Source: Paenibacillus_F sp047238265
Lineage (GTDB): Bacteria > Bacillota > Bacilli > Paenibacillales > NBRC-103111
Assembly (NCBI RefSeq): GCF_047238265.1
Contig: NZ_JBDFMM010000001.1
Coordinates: forward strand, 682,001-746,000
Length of the DNA stretch: 64,000 nucleotides
Direction: 5' to 3'
Shown: one piece after another, positions 51,679-60,322 of the stretch
Layout of the letters: each line of letters begins with the position of its first letter
Numbering within the stretch: position 1 is the stretch's first letter
Position numbers and translations under genes: made by a program
Notes under the pieces: generated by a model
Told to the model about the DNA's origin: nothing
The model's database searches: none
The model's input: the letters and a program-made list of their open reading frames with translations, nothing else

Positions 51679-51718
51679 TGCTCGCCAGTGCTCGCCAGTG
51701 CTCGCCAGTGCTCGCCAG
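51679..51718. repeat. four perfect tandem copies of a 10-bp unit
   Basis: TGCTCGCCAG is repeated four times without a mismatch (51679, 51689, 51699, 51709). Perfect short tandem repeats like this are prone to slippage. Confidence 0.95.
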
Positions 51719-51733
51719 ACGGCGCTCCGGGTT

Positions 51734-51767
51734 CCTGACATCGAATTCTCACGTCTTCGATGTCAGG
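51734..51767. repeat. perfect inverted repeat, 12-bp arms
   Basis: CCTGACATCGAA (51734-51745) and TTCGATGTCAGG (51756-51767) enclose a 10-base loop. No T-run follows on either strand, so a simple terminator role is doubtful. Confidence 0.75.
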
Positions 51768-51960
51768 AGCCTCAAACGGCCGGACTGCGGCGGCTTCACA
51801 GGACGGCGGCCAAGCTGCGCGATGCAAAGCCGCATGATGCGCGGCAGCTTCGCCCGGGGCGCCTTGACGCAGCGTGCCGCGCTGCCGGGGCTCACGCCGG
51901 GCACAAGGGCCGCTAAGCGTCCGCTAAAGGCCTGCGGCTCCGCGCCAACTCACCAAGCGG

Positions 51961-52939
51961 CTATACGGTCGCGCGTTCGATGAGGCGGAAAGGCAGCTCG
52001 CGGTGTTCCACGGGGCTGGCCGGGTCCTGCAGCCGCTTCAGCAGCAGGGAGAAGGCCGTCCGCCCGATTTCGACGAGCCGGTTATCGATGGTGGTGATAT
52101 CGAACAGCTGCGAAATCGGATGGTTGTCGAAGGAGACAATCGCCAGATCCTCCGGTACGCGGAGACCGTTCTTGACCGCCTCGCTTATGATGCCGGCGGC
52201 AACCTGGTCCCCCGCCACGAGCAGAGCGGTCGGACGCTCCTCCATGTCCAGGATGCCGCGGACTACCTCCGCTCCGTCCTCAATGGAGTAGATCTGGTAG
52301 AACATCCACTCCTCCCGGACGGGAACACCAGCCGCAGAGAGGGCGTCCGAAAAAGCGCGCCGGCGGTTCCGGCTGTTAAAGCTGTGTCCCCGCCCCAGGC
52401 AGTAGCCGATGCGGGTATGCCCTTTTTCCAGAAGAAGCTGCATGGCCAGCCGGAAGCTGCCGTAATGGTCGATATGTACGGACGAGATCCGGTCGCTCTC
52501 GATATATTCGCAGGCAATGATCGGCCCGAACTGGGAGTAAGTCTCGATGACTTCCCACCCCAGGGAACGGGAACAGATCAGCAGGCCGTCGATTTGTTTG
52601 ATTTTCAGCATGTTCAGCAGTCTCGGTTTCTTTATCCGCCGCATAGTTGGTCTGACTGACGAGGAGATGCACATTGGCTTCAAGAGCCTCCTGTGCGATG
52701 CCTTCCATAATGCTGTTGAAATAGGGAAGATTAAGATAGGGGATGACGACCCCGACCATGTTCGTTTTGCCAGTGATGAGATGAACCGCATTCACGTTGC
52801 GGGAATAATTAAGGCGGTGTACGACTTCCTGTACAGCCGCGCGTTTGGCTTCGCTGACGTAAGGATGATCGTTAAGCACGCGGGAAACGGTCGTTACGGA
52901 GACTCCGGCCAGTCTGGCAATGTCCTTGATGTTGGCCAT
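51961..52939 (-). pseudogene. LacI-family transcriptional regulator, frameshifted
   Basis: A sugar-responsive repressor. The helix-turn-helix NIKDIARLAGVSVTTVSRVL and NDHPYVSEAKRAAVQEVVHRLNY with hinge SRNVNAVHL are in the first frame, up to E106 (GAG 52624-52622); the ligand-binding core (LLNMLKIKQIDGLLICSRSL, GIISEAVKNGLRVPEDLAIV, IGRTAFSLLLKRLQDP) is in the second. Removing the A at 52621 (GAGACTG to GAGCTG in the coding strand) joins them into about 325 residues, the family length. As written the product would stop early and lose effector binding. AAAGGAGGCCGGACCT precedes the ATG. It diverges from the Cof-type phosphatase gene. Confidence 0.88.
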
Positions 52940-53011
52940 AGGTCCGGCCTCCTTTCTGTCCTCAGTTTAATGCAGCCCGATCGTCCCCGTCAAAAATTTA
53001 GAAAGAGTGAC

Positions 53012-53040
53012 TTGACGTGAAAAGCATTTCATACTTTACG
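53012..53040 (+). promoter_or_regulatory. candidate promoter with LacI-type operator
   Basis: TTGACG (53012-53017), 17 bases and a weak TTTACG (53035-53040). The spacer contains the near-palindrome TGAAAAGCATTTCA (53018-53031) with a central GC, as in LacI-family operators. It could bind the adjacent regulator. Confidence 0.4.
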
Positions 53041-53174
53041 CTTAATCCGGAAGCCTTCCCGTCTCCGTCCGGCGTAACCTCCGGGGCGTTACGGACGAGG
53101 CGGAAGGGCTTACGATCAAGAACTTGTTACCTCGGCACATTCTAACGAATTTATACCGGAAGGGGTACAGAGAG

Positions 53175-53984
53175 ATGGAGAGAGCTATCGTATTTTTTGA
53201 TATCGACGGAACATTGCTGGATGAAAATAAAGAGATTCCCGCATCCACCCGCAAAGCCGTCAAAATGCTGCAGGAACGGGGCGTATATACGGCCATAGCG
53301 ACCGGCCGCGTACCGTCCATGTTCAAGGACGTGAGAGAAGAGCTCGGCATTTCGTCCTACGTATCCATTAACGGACAATATGTCCTTTTCGAAGGCCGGG
53401 AAATTTATACGAATCCGATGGATCCCGCTAAGCTTGAGGAGCTGGTCCGGGCGGCTGACGAGCAGGGCCATCCCTTGGCGTACTGCGGCCACCCCGAGAC
53501 ACGCGTAAGCAGTTCACATCCGCATGTGAAGGAAAGCTACGATAATCTGAAGCTTCCTTGTCCGGAAGCCGATCCGGAGTTTTACAAACATTCTGCGGTA
53601 TTTCAGGGACATTTATTCTGCGACGCCGAGGCCGAGAAATTATATGCGGAGCGATATCCCCATTTTCAGTTCATCCGCTGGCACGAGCATGCTCTTGACG
53701 TTCTGCCTGCCGGAAGCTCCAAGGCGATCGGCATTCAGGAAATGCTCCAAGCCGTCGGAATTCCCAACGAGAATTGTTACGCCTTCGGTGACGGGCTGAA
53801 TGATATTCAGATGCTCACCAGCGTGGGAACGGGAATCGCGATGGGCAACGCGGCGCCGGAAGCGAAAGCCGCGGCCGATTTGGTCACGGACTCGTGTTCC
53901 GAAGACGGTATTCTGAAGGGACTTGTCCGGGTAGGGCTCCTTCCCGAGGAGGCTCTTGAGGATTTGGGTGAGCATGTCCGCTAA
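53175..53984 (+). CDS. Cof-type HAD-IIB phosphatase
   Basis: A 269-residue HAD hydrolase. Motif I is VFFDIDGTLLDE with nucleophile and acid aspartates, motif II TAIATGR, motif III GSSKAIGIQEML (Lys) and motif IV YAFGDGLNDIQMLTSVGTGIAMGNA. A type IIB cap lies between motifs II and III. Substrates are usually sugar phosphates or pyridoxal phosphate. The frame is open from 53124, but ATG 53175 with AAGGGGTACAG upstream gives the family start. It is divergent from the LacI gene, suggesting a regulatory link. Confidence 0.88.
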   Translation: MERAIVFFDIDGTLLDENKEIPASTRKAVKMLQERGVYTAIATGRVPSMFKDVREELGISSYVSINGQYVLFEGREIYTNPMDPAKLEELVRAADEQGHPLAYCGHPETRVSSSHPHVKESYDNLKLPCPEADPEFYKHSAVFQGHLFCDAEAEKLYAERYPHFQFIRWHEHALDVLPAGSSKAIGIQEMLQAVGIPNENCYAFGDGLNDIQMLTSVGTGIAMGNAAPEAKAAADLVTDSCSEDGILKGLVRVGLLPEEALEDLGEHVR

Positions 53985-54047
53985 GTTCCGAACCGGGACA
54001 GGCCAAGCCAACTCCGGGAGGGTATTGCTATACTATTCTCCAACGTT

Positions 54048-54099
54048 AAAAAGCCTTCTTCCCAGACGTGCTATCGGCACGGAGGAAGAAGGCTTTTTT
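54048..54099. terminator. bidirectional terminator
   Basis: AAAAAGCCTTCTTCC pairs with GGAAGAAGGCTTTTTT across a 21-base loop that contains GTGC/GCAC, with A- and T-runs. It separates the phosphatase from the leftward manA operon. Confidence 0.85.
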
Positions 54100-54152
54100 A
54101 TGCAAAGCCCGGGCTTGCCGGCAGGCTGGGAGCCTAACGCACGGCTCTTAGC

Positions 54153-55118
54153 TTAAGGCAGGTAGGAACGCAGCACCGTCTGGCTGCCGCTGAGCGTGTA
54201 GCCGCCGAGCGTGGCCGGCAGCAGGAAGCAATCGCCCGGCTTCATCGCGAGAGAGCCGTCGGCCCATTCCAGCGAGCCGCTTCCTTCGCAGGCGATCAGC
54301 AGCGTGAAGCTTTCCGGCGTCGTGGACAGGTTCCAAGGGGCGGTAACTACGCCCTTTTCCACCACAAAATATGGCGAAGCGGCCAGCTCCAGCCATTCGT
54401 TTGGCGCGGCGTCCATCGTTTTCATGAAAGTGGCGCCGGCCTTCCCGAAGCCGATGACATTCAGTGAGTCTTCGATATGAAGCTCCCGCGGCTTGCCGTC
54501 GAGTCCGGGGCGGTTATAGTCGTACAGGCGGTAAGTCGTGTCCGAGTTTTGCTGGATTTCCGCCACCAGAACGCCGGAGCCCAGCGCATGGACCGTGCCC
54601 GAAGGAATATAGAAGCTGTCGCCCTTCTCGGCTTCCACGGACATCATAGTGTCCAGAATGCGGTCCTCTTGGACGGCGGCTTCGAATTCGGAGCGCGTGA
54701 TTCCTTCCTTCAGGCCGTAGATGATCTTCGCTCCGGGTTTGGCGTCCAGCACGTACCACATCTCGGTTTTTCCGAGCTCGCCCTGCGCGAGGTTCTCGTA
54801 GTCATTGCCGGGATGAACCTGCACCGACAAGTCGTCGTTGCAGTCAAGCAGCTTGACGAGCAGAGGGAATCGACCGTTTCCGGCGGAAGCGCCTTTCGTG
54901 CCGAACCATTCGGCGCCCAGCTTTTCCCGGACTTCGTCCAGGCCGAGCCCTTTCAATTCTCCATTCGTAACGGTAGAGGTGCCGTTGGCATGATCCGCGA
55001 TCATCCAGCCTTCGCCCACATGGCCTTCGGGAATCTCGTAGCCGAATTCCTCCAGGGCGCGGCCGCCCCATACACGGTGTTTAAAATCGGGTTGAAAATG
55101 AATCGGGTAAGGTTTCAT
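54153..55118 (-). CDS. manA: mannose-6-phosphate isomerase, class I
   Basis: A 321-residue zinc cupin enzyme linking fructose-6-phosphate and mannose-6-phosphate. KHRVWGGRALEEFGYEIPEG, WMIADHANGTSTV, LVKLLDCNDDLSVQVHPGNDY (zinc-site QVHP), EMWYVLDAKPGAKIIYG and IPSGTVHALGSGVLVAEIQQNSDTTYRLYDYNR are all present. ATG 55118 follows GAGAGGAGTACTGA; the longer frame up to 55211 is only an extension into the next gene. The start overlaps the stop of the mnmM-like gene (ATGA). GDP-mannose needs for polysaccharide could be served from here. Confidence 0.94.
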   Translation of the reverse strand: MKPYPIHFQPDFKHRVWGGRALEEFGYEIPEGHVGEGWMIADHANGTSTVTNGELKGLGLDEVREKLGAEWFGTKGASAGNGRFPLLVKLLDCNDDLSVQVHPGNDYENLAQGELGKTEMWYVLDAKPGAKIIYGLKEGITRSEFEAAVQEDRILDTMMSVEAEKGDSFYIPSGTVHALGSGVLVAEIQQNSDTTYRLYDYNRPGLDGKPRELHIEDSLNVIGFGKAGATFMKTMDAAPNEWLELAASPYFVVEKGVVTAPWNLSTTPESFTLLIACEGSGSLEWADGSLAMKPGDCFLLPATLGGYTLSGSQTVLRSYLP

Positions 55119-55720
55119 TTCAGTACTCCTCTCGGTTTCTTTTTCTCTATACCAATCAGGTAAGGCGACCGTGCCGCACTGTTGATAAACCGATAGCAGA
55201 GCACGCTCCACTTCTCCTGGGGAAGCCCGGCGGCCCAGCTTTCGACCGCCTGCGCCTCGGAAGCGCCGCCATCGTGCCCCGGATACAGGGCGATGGTGAG
55301 GACGCCTCCTTCGCGCAGAAGAAGGAGCGCGGCTTCCAGCGCGGGCAGCGTGGAAGCCGGCACGGTAATAACCCCGGGATCTGCGCCGGGCAGATACCCG
55401 AGGTTGAACATGACGGCGGCCGTCCGTCCCGTACAGTCGTCCGGGACGGCGGCCGCCATTTCGGCGTGGCTGCGCAGCAGGAGCGAGACCTGCTGCGCGC
55501 CGCCGGCATCGGCAAGCTCGCGTTCCAGCCGCGTACGGGCGGTTTCCAGCGCCTGAGGCTGGATGTCGAAGCCGTACACACGGCCGCGGCCGCCGACGAG
55601 CCTGGCGAGGAAGAGGGTGTCTACCCCGTTGCCTACGGTGGCGTCAATCACCGTATCGCCTGGGCGGACACGTTCCTCGATCCATTTATGCGCGCAGCTC
55701 AGTATGGAGAGAAATCCCAT
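55115..55720 (-). CDS. mnmM: tRNA wobble-uridine methyltransferase MnmM (YtqB-like)
   Basis: A 201-residue class I SAM-dependent methyltransferase. VIDATVGNGVDTLFLARLVG is the SAM-binding motif I, YGFDIQPQALETARTRL is motif II, and VMFNLGYLPGADPGVIT carries the NLGYLPG motif of the YtqB family. YtqB/MnmM methylates nm5s2U to mnm5s2U at tRNA position 34 in Gram-positive bacteria. It overlaps manA and follows the ytqA-like gene by 12 bases; the ytqA-ytqB neighbourhood is the standard one, now known to be mnmL-mnmM. Confidence 0.9.
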   Translation of the reverse strand: MGFLSILSCAHKWIEERVRPGDTVIDATVGNGVDTLFLARLVGGRGRVYGFDIQPQALETARTRLERELADAGGAQQVSLLLRSHAEMAAAVPDDCTGRTAAVMFNLGYLPGADPGVITVPASTLPALEAALLLLREGGVLTIALYPGHDGGASEAQAVESWAAGLPQEKWSVLCYRFINSAARSPYLIGIEKKKPRGVLK

Positions 55721-55732
55721 GGCGGCCTCCGC

Positions 55733-56701
55733 TTAAACCTGTCCGGCGGGGGTTGCGGGCGTCCACAGCTTTCCCTGCCAAGTATCCCGGCGCTTCAGCT
55801 CGGCGTCAATTGCATTCAGCACTTCCCATTTCTTCAGGCTCCACATGGGCCCGATCAGCAGGTCGCGCGGCGCGTCGCCGGTCAGCCGGTGCACGGTCAT
55901 TTCCGGGGGGAGTAATTCGAGCGTATCGACGATGAGCTTGATGTACTCATCCTGTTCCAGAAAGCGCAGCAGACCCGCTTCGTACTGTTTCACCATCGGC
56001 GTTTTGCGCATCAGGTGGAGCAGATGGATTTTGATGCCCTGTACGTCCATGGCGGCGACGGCTTTTCCGGTCTCGATCATCATCTCATCCGTTTCCTGCG
56101 GCAGTCCGTAAATAATATGCGCGCACGTCCGGATGTTGTGTTTTCTCAGCTTCGCGACAGCTTCCGTGTAGCACTGCGTATCATGGGCCCGGTTAATGAG
56201 AGCAGACGTGCTTTCGTGAATAGTCTGAAGGCCCATTTCGACCCAAAGGTAGGTGCGCTCATTGAGTTCGGCCAAATACTCCACGACATCGTCGGGCAGA
56301 CAGTCCGGCCGCGTGGCGATAGAGAGCCCTACAACGCCGGGCTGCTGAAGAATGACTTCATAATACTCCCGCAGTTCATCAACGGGCGCGTAAGTGTTGG
56401 TATAGGCTTGAAAATAGCCGATGTACTTGGCGTCCGGCCATTTCTGGTGCTGACGGTCCCGGATCGTGTTAAACTGCGTCACCAGGTCGTCGCGGCGTCT
56501 TCCGGCAAAGTCGCCTGATCCTCTGGCGCTGCAGAACGTGCAGCCTCCGGTAGCGATTTTGCCGTCCCTGTTCGGGCAGGTGAAACCCGCGTCCAGCATG
56601 ACCTTGAATACCTTCTCGCCGAACTGGCGGCGCATTTCGTAATTCCATGTATGAAACCGTTTATCTCCCCACAGGAGAGGCTCGGTTGTAATTGCGTTCA
56701 T
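55733..56701 (-). CDS. mnmL: TIGR01212-family radical SAM protein (YtqA/MnmL-like)
   Basis: A 322-residue radical SAM protein with the unusual cluster motif of this family, in which the first cysteine is ten residues from the second: GFTCPNRDGKIATGGCTFC. VGLSIATRPDCLPDDVVEYL, ELGLQT-like VEMGLQTIHESTSALINRAH and HIIYGLPQETDEMM follow. In B. subtilis YtqA (MnmL) acts on cmnm5U to give nm5U before MnmM methylates it. ATG 56701 with AAAAGGAGTACTAAACC is preferred to the frame open to 56767. Its position directly upstream of mnmM supports this assignment. Confidence 0.9.
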   Translation of the reverse strand: MNAITTEPLLWGDKRFHTWNYEMRRQFGEKVFKVMLDAGFTCPNRDGKIATGGCTFCSARGSGDFAGRRRDDLVTQFNTIRDRQHQKWPDAKYIGYFQAYTNTYAPVDELREYYEVILQQPGVVGLSIATRPDCLPDDVVEYLAELNERTYLWVEMGLQTIHESTSALINRAHDTQCYTEAVAKLRKHNIRTCAHIIYGLPQETDEMMIETGKAVAAMDVQGIKIHLLHLMRKTPMVKQYEAGLLRFLEQDEYIKLIVDTLELLPPEMTVHRLTGDAPRDLLIGPMWSLKKWEVLNAIDAELKRRDTWQGKLWTPATPAGQV

Positions 56702-56860
56702 GAGGTTTAGTACTCCTTTTTCAAATCTGACTTTTCCTATTGTAGCCCAAAACAAAAGGGAATGCACCCCTTCCTCTGCCAGTATGTACCCCGTTTAAAG
56801 CATCCCGGGCCGGACATCCTAAGGGAGCAATAAAACAACTGCTTTGAAAGGGGACTGTCC

Positions 56861-57421
56861 ATGAAAAAGCTTCGCTATGCTACGCTTGCTGTTGCCCTGA
56901 CTTCTATGCTTACGGTGGGTGCCGCGCACGCCCATACGACGGGTACAGGCTCGACGACAGGAACGACCAACACGACGGCAACGGGCACGACGACTCCGGG
57001 GACAACCATGAACGGTACCAACACGAACGGTACGATCGGCAACCAGCTTAACCAGGCTTACAACACCGGCCGCGGTGTAGTATCCGGTGCAGCCGGCGCC
57101 GTAACCGGCGGTGTGGGCGGAGCTGTCAGCGGTGCCGCCAACGGTGCGGCCAACGGCGTGAACGCCTACGGCACAGGCAACAATGGCAATACGGGTACCT
57201 ACGGCACGACCGGCACGACAGGTACCAACGGCAACCGCATGATGGATCGTATGAGCACAACAGGGACCAACAACCGCGGTGCTTATGACACATCCACATA
57301 CCGCACGTACGGAACGACCCGCAACGATATGGACTGGGGATGGCTCGGTCTTCTCGGCCTGGTCGGTCTGGCCGGTCTTGGCGGCCGCAACAAAAAGGAA
57401 AACGAAATCCGCAACCGTTAA
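56861..57421 (+). CDS. WGxxGxxG-tail secreted protein, Thr/Gly-rich
   Basis: A 186-residue exported protein. A signal peptide (MKKLRYATLAVALTSMLTVG to AHA) precedes a low-complexity Thr/Gly/Asn region and a Gly/Ala/Val stretch (RGVVSGAAGAVTGGVGGAVSG). The C-terminus is a sorting-tail look-alike: DWGWLGLLGLVGLAGLGGRNKKE, with the WGxxG motif, a hydrophobic segment and basic residues. Such WGxxGxxG tails are common in Paenibacillus surface proteins and may direct a membrane or wall anchor. AAAGGGGACTGTCC precedes the ATG. It is followed by a TTCG-loop hairpin. Confidence 0.82.
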   Translation: MKKLRYATLAVALTSMLTVGAAHAHTTGTGSTTGTTNTTATGTTTPGTTMNGTNTNGTIGNQLNQAYNTGRGVVSGAAGAVTGGVGGAVSGAANGAANGVNAYGTGNNGNTGTYGTTGTTGTNGNRMMDRMSTTGTNNRGAYDTSTYRTYGTTRNDMDWGWLGLLGLVGLAGLGGRNKKENEIRNR

Positions 57422-57431
57422 TGGAAGCAGA

Positions 57432-57458
57432 AGGGCATCTCTTCGGAGATGTCCTTTC
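57432..57458 (+). terminator. hairpin terminator with UUCG loop
   Basis: AGGGCATCTC (57432-57441) pairs with GAGATGTCCT (57446-57455, one G-U) around TTCG, followed by TTCC. Confidence 0.6.
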
Positions 57459-57527
57459 CCTCTGTCTGCCGGCATCCCGGCAGTCCGATATGAGAGTTTT
57501 CATTCATTGACCGGGAGGTGAGAAGAG

Positions 57528-57713
57528 ATGATGACTCTGAACCGCAGAGGAACCCTAGTGAAACAGGAAACGGCAGAAATCACGCTGAAGCTTACGCCGA
57601 AAGAAGCCATGATCCTGGCCGGAACCGCAAAGTTTGCTTACGACACCCGGGCCGCCTCCGAAGCGCGCCGCAAGGTACGCCGTGAACTGGAGGCGGTTAT
57701 ATTTGACCGCTGA
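57528..57713 (+). CDS. small hypothetical protein
   Basis: A 61-residue protein (MMTLNRRGTLVKQETAEITLKLTPKEA, then AKFAYDTRAASEARRKVRRELEAVIFDR). A basic start, one beta pair and a charged helix are visible; the family is unknown to me. CCGGGAGGTGAGAAGAG lies right before ATG 57528, a strong ribosome binding site. It stands alone upstream of trmB, about 160 bases away. Confidence 0.7.
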   Translation: MMTLNRRGTLVKQETAEITLKLTPKEAMILAGTAKFAYDTRAASEARRKVRRELEAVIFDR

Positions 57714-57874
57714 CGTTTCCGGCGGGACAGAATTAATTTTTAACATTTCCGACGCTTGCCGGATGCTTATTTTCCTTTGCATTTTCTTGGGGAATCGTCT
57801 ATTATTTGAAGCATGTTTCCGTGAGCCCGCAGGGATTACCGAGGGGACCGGATAAGGATTAGGGGAGGTAAGCA

Positions 57875-58606
57875 ATGCGTTTAAGAGGAAGAAAAGGCAT
57901 CCGGGAAGCAATCGAGAAGCAGCGTGATCTCATTGTTCTGGAACCGGCTTTATATAAAGGAAAATGGGCGGAAGTGTTCGGGAACGGCAATCCGATTCAT
58001 GTGGAACTCGGGATGGGCAAAGGCCAGTTCATCAGTGAAATGAGCCGGCGCAATCCCGGTATCAATTTCATCGGAGTGGACATGTACGATGAGCTGATCC
58101 GCAGAGCCAGCGAGAAAGTCCGGATCGCTCACGGCATTGACGAGTCCGCCGTGGATGTGTCGCTGGACAATATCCGGCTGGCGCTGTTCAACATCGAGCG
58201 GCTGGAAGAAGTGTTCGACGAGAACGAGCTGGAGCGGATTTATCTGAACTTCAGCGATCCGTGGCCCAAGAAGAAACATGCCAGACGCCGCCTGACCCAT
58301 TCGGGCTTCGTTCATAAATACAAACACGCGCTTAACGAGCGCGGCGAAATTCATTTCAAAACCGATTCCAGATCCTTGTTCGAATTCTCTCTGAATTCTT
58401 TTGCGGACATGGACTTGAGAATGCGGAATATCTCCCTTGATCTGCACGGCGGCTTCGAGGAAGGATTCAATCCGGATCACGTGATGACGGAATACGAAAC
58501 CAAGTTTGCCAAACAGGGAATGAACATCCACCGCGTAGAAGTGGTGCTCGGGTCCCGGGCACTCGCAGATCACGTGGAGCGCCTGAAAGAAGAACAGCAG
58601 TCCTAA
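57875..58606 (+). CDS. trmB: tRNA (guanine-N7)-methyltransferase
   Basis: A 243-residue SAM methyltransferase that makes m7G46 in tRNA. PIHVELGMGKGQFISEMSRRNPGINFIGVDMYDELI is the SAM-binding region; NIRLALFNIERLEEVF and RIYLNFSDPWPKKKHARRRLTHSGF hold the family signature DPWPKKxHxxRR. AGGGGAGGTAAGCA precedes ATG 57875. The stop codon lies inside the loop of an 18-bp perfect hairpin whose arms also form the 3' end of the convergent glycosyltransferase gene, so both products end in the same KEEQQS. Confidence 0.95.
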   Translation: MRLRGRKGIREAIEKQRDLIVLEPALYKGKWAEVFGNGNPIHVELGMGKGQFISEMSRRNPGINFIGVDMYDELIRRASEKVRIAHGIDESAVDVSLDNIRLALFNIERLEEVFDENELERIYLNFSDPWPKKKHARRRLTHSGFVHKYKHALNERGEIHFKTDSRSLFEFSLNSFADMDLRMRNISLDLHGGFEEGFNPDHVMTEYETKFAKQGMNIHRVEVVLGSRALADHVERLKEEQQS

Positions 58607-58626
58607 ACGGACTGCTGTTCTTCTTT
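58586..58626. terminator. bidirectional terminator containing both convergent stop codons
   Basis: AAAGAAGAACAGCAGTCC (58586-58603) and GGACTGCTGTTCTTCTTT (58609-58626) are perfect 18-bp arms around TAAAC. The trmB TAA (58604-58606) and the opposite TAG (58605-58603) lie in or at the loop. Confidence 0.9.
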
Positions 58627-59739
58627 GTGTATAAGCGTCATGATGACTTGAGAATAGTCCGTTTGGAACATATTGCGGCAGCTTTCCCGGATATCTTCCC
58701 GCATCCGCCGCATTTCGCCGCCTCGTTCCGATAATCCTTTGAACCATAAGCGGATCGTTTCTTCCGACAAAATGGATTCCCCGAAGCCGTTTTCCGTAAA
58801 AAAGAGCAGGTTTTCTTCTTCCTGTCCCGGTATAGGCTTGTGGAAAAGCATCGGAATGCCTTTGGCCAGCCCTTCCGTGCAGGTCATGCCGCCGGGTTTG
58901 GTCACAAGCAGATCCGAAACTTCCATCAGCTTGTCGACTTCGTTCGTAAAGCCGAGAAGTTTGACGTGAGGATGAAGGAAGCGCGGGTCTTCCTGACATT
59001 TCGCCAAAGCCTTCTGATTGCTGCCGAAGCAGAAAATAAGCTGCACCCGGTCGCGCCAGCGGAGCATTTCGTCAAGAACGGCGTCACCCCCGATGAGTCC
59101 CCAGCCGCCCCCCATGACAAGTACCGTCGGGATAGAAGCGAGCCCGAACCGGCGGCGGATTTCCGCCTTGTCGTGAGGCTGGCGGAAACCGGGATGCACC
59201 GGAATGCCGGTGATCTCGATCTTGCCGCTCTCGACTCCGCGGTGGAGCAGCTTGGTTTTGACTTTATCGGATGATACGAGATATTTGTTGACTTCCGGCG
59301 AAATCCAGGTGCCGTGAACGTCATAGTCCGTTATGACCGTGCATAAAGGCACAGACAGCCCGGCTCTCTTCAGTCGGGAAACGACGATGCTCGGGAACGG
59401 ATGCGTACAGACGATGGCGTCGGGACGGAGCTGGGTGATGATCTGGGCGGTCTGGGCGTAAAAGATCCGGTGAAGCGCCATTTGTGTAAGTGGATTCAGC
59501 GATTTTTTGTATTGGAAGCGGTAAAGCTTTCCGTATAATTTCGGCTGGGAGTGGAGCGTTTTGCGATAGGCGGAAAAAATCCATCTGGCTAGCGTCGGGT
59601 GAAGGAAAGCGCCCAGTTCCAGAACGCGCGTCTGGATGCCTGGATACAGTTGCCGCATATTTTCGGAAAGGGCGTAAGCGGCCTGGGTATGTCCGGCACC
59701 GAAGCCTTCAGATAACAGCAGTACTCTTTTTTTGCGCAA
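58603..59739 (-). CDS. MGDG synthase/UgtP-family glycosyltransferase
   Basis: A 378-residue GT28-type enzyme. LLSEGFGAGHTQAAYALSENM is the MGDG-synthase start; PDAIVCTHPFPSIVVSRL and CTVITDYDVHGTWISPEVNKY belong to the lipid-acceptor domain; VLVMGGGWGLIGGD and DLLVTKPGGMTCTEGLAKGIPMLF form the donor domain with the TKPGG motif. It would glucosylate diacylglycerol, the anchor of lipoteichoic acid. Together with the PAP2 and GT4 genes to the right it forms a lipid/envelope group. Its 3' end shares a hairpin with trmB. Confidence 0.9.
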   Translation of the reverse strand: MRKKRVLLLSEGFGAGHTQAAYALSENMRQLYPGIQTRVLELGAFLHPTLARWIFSAYRKTLHSQPKLYGKLYRFQYKKSLNPLTQMALHRIFYAQTAQIITQLRPDAIVCTHPFPSIVVSRLKRAGLSVPLCTVITDYDVHGTWISPEVNKYLVSSDKVKTKLLHRGVESGKIEITGIPVHPGFRQPHDKAEIRRRFGLASIPTVLVMGGGWGLIGGDAVLDEMLRWRDRVQLIFCFGSNQKALAKCQEDPRFLHPHVKLLGFTNEVDKLMEVSDLLVTKPGGMTCTEGLAKGIPMLFHKPIPGQEEENLLFFTENGFGESILSEETIRLWFKGLSERGGEMRRMREDIRESCRNMFQTDYSQVIMTLIHKEEQQSV

Positions 59740-59794
59740 GTCTTTTCACCTTTCCTTCTCATCCATTAATTTCCATATCCTTACCATACTCAAT

Positions 59795-60322
59795 TTAAGG
59801 CCACAGCGCAACGGAGGCAGCAGCCGCTCCAGAGCCGATCACCGCTCCGGCCAGACAGTCGCTCGGATAATGAAGTCCGAGATACATGCGCGACAGGGCG
59901 ATGAGCAGGGCAAGCGGAATAAGGACGAAACCGAGAGCGGGCATATGGGCCACGAACGGGACGATGACAGAGAAGATGGCGGTCGTATGGCCGGACGGAA
60001 AACTGTGGTCCTGCAGCGGATTTCGGCCGGTTCTCGTATTGGGCACAACCAGATACGGACGTCTGCGGGGATACAGTCTTTTGACGACGGCTACCGGAAT
60101 GTGGCTGACCGCAAGGGCGGCGAGCGCCTGAATGCCGGCAATCTGCCAGATTCCTTTTCCGAACAGGGACAGAAGCAGCGTGATCGCAATAGTCGCCGTG
60201 GCTCCGCCGAGATGAGTAAGCGTACCGAGGATTCCGTCCAGTATAGTGTGCCGAAACCGCTGGTTGACGTAAAGAAACATGCGTGTTTCGTGCCGGTGCA
60301 TCCAATGAACGACTTTGCTCAT
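59795..60322 (-). CDS. PAP2 superfamily phosphatase
   Basis: A 175-residue membrane lipid phosphatase. The three PAP2 signatures are KRLYPRRRPYL, FPSGHTTAIFS and SRMYLGLHYPSDCLAG with catalytic histidines in the second and third; five or six membrane helices surround them. Likely substrates are undecaprenyl pyrophosphate (BcrC type) or phosphatidate. GGAGGCATCATC on the minus strand is the ribosome binding site. It is 56 bases from the UgtP-like gene on the same strand, so probably the first gene of that pair. Confidence 0.9.
   Translation of the reverse strand: MSKVVHWMHRHETRMFLYVNQRFRHTILDGILGTLTHLGGATATIAITLLLSLFGKGIWQIAGIQALAALAVSHIPVAVVKRLYPRRRPYLVVPNTRTGRNPLQDHSFPSGHTTAIFSVIVPFVAHMPALGFVLIPLALLIALSRMYLGLHYPSDCLAGAVIGSGAAAASVALWP

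Larger units (their letters stand above)
51641..51960. other. repeat- and hairpin-bearing intergenic stretch
   Basis: About 320 bases between the radical SAM gene and the convergent LacI gene, with a 4x10-bp tandem repeat (51679-51718), a 12-bp-stem hairpin (51734-51767) and no credible gene. Confidence 0.6.
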
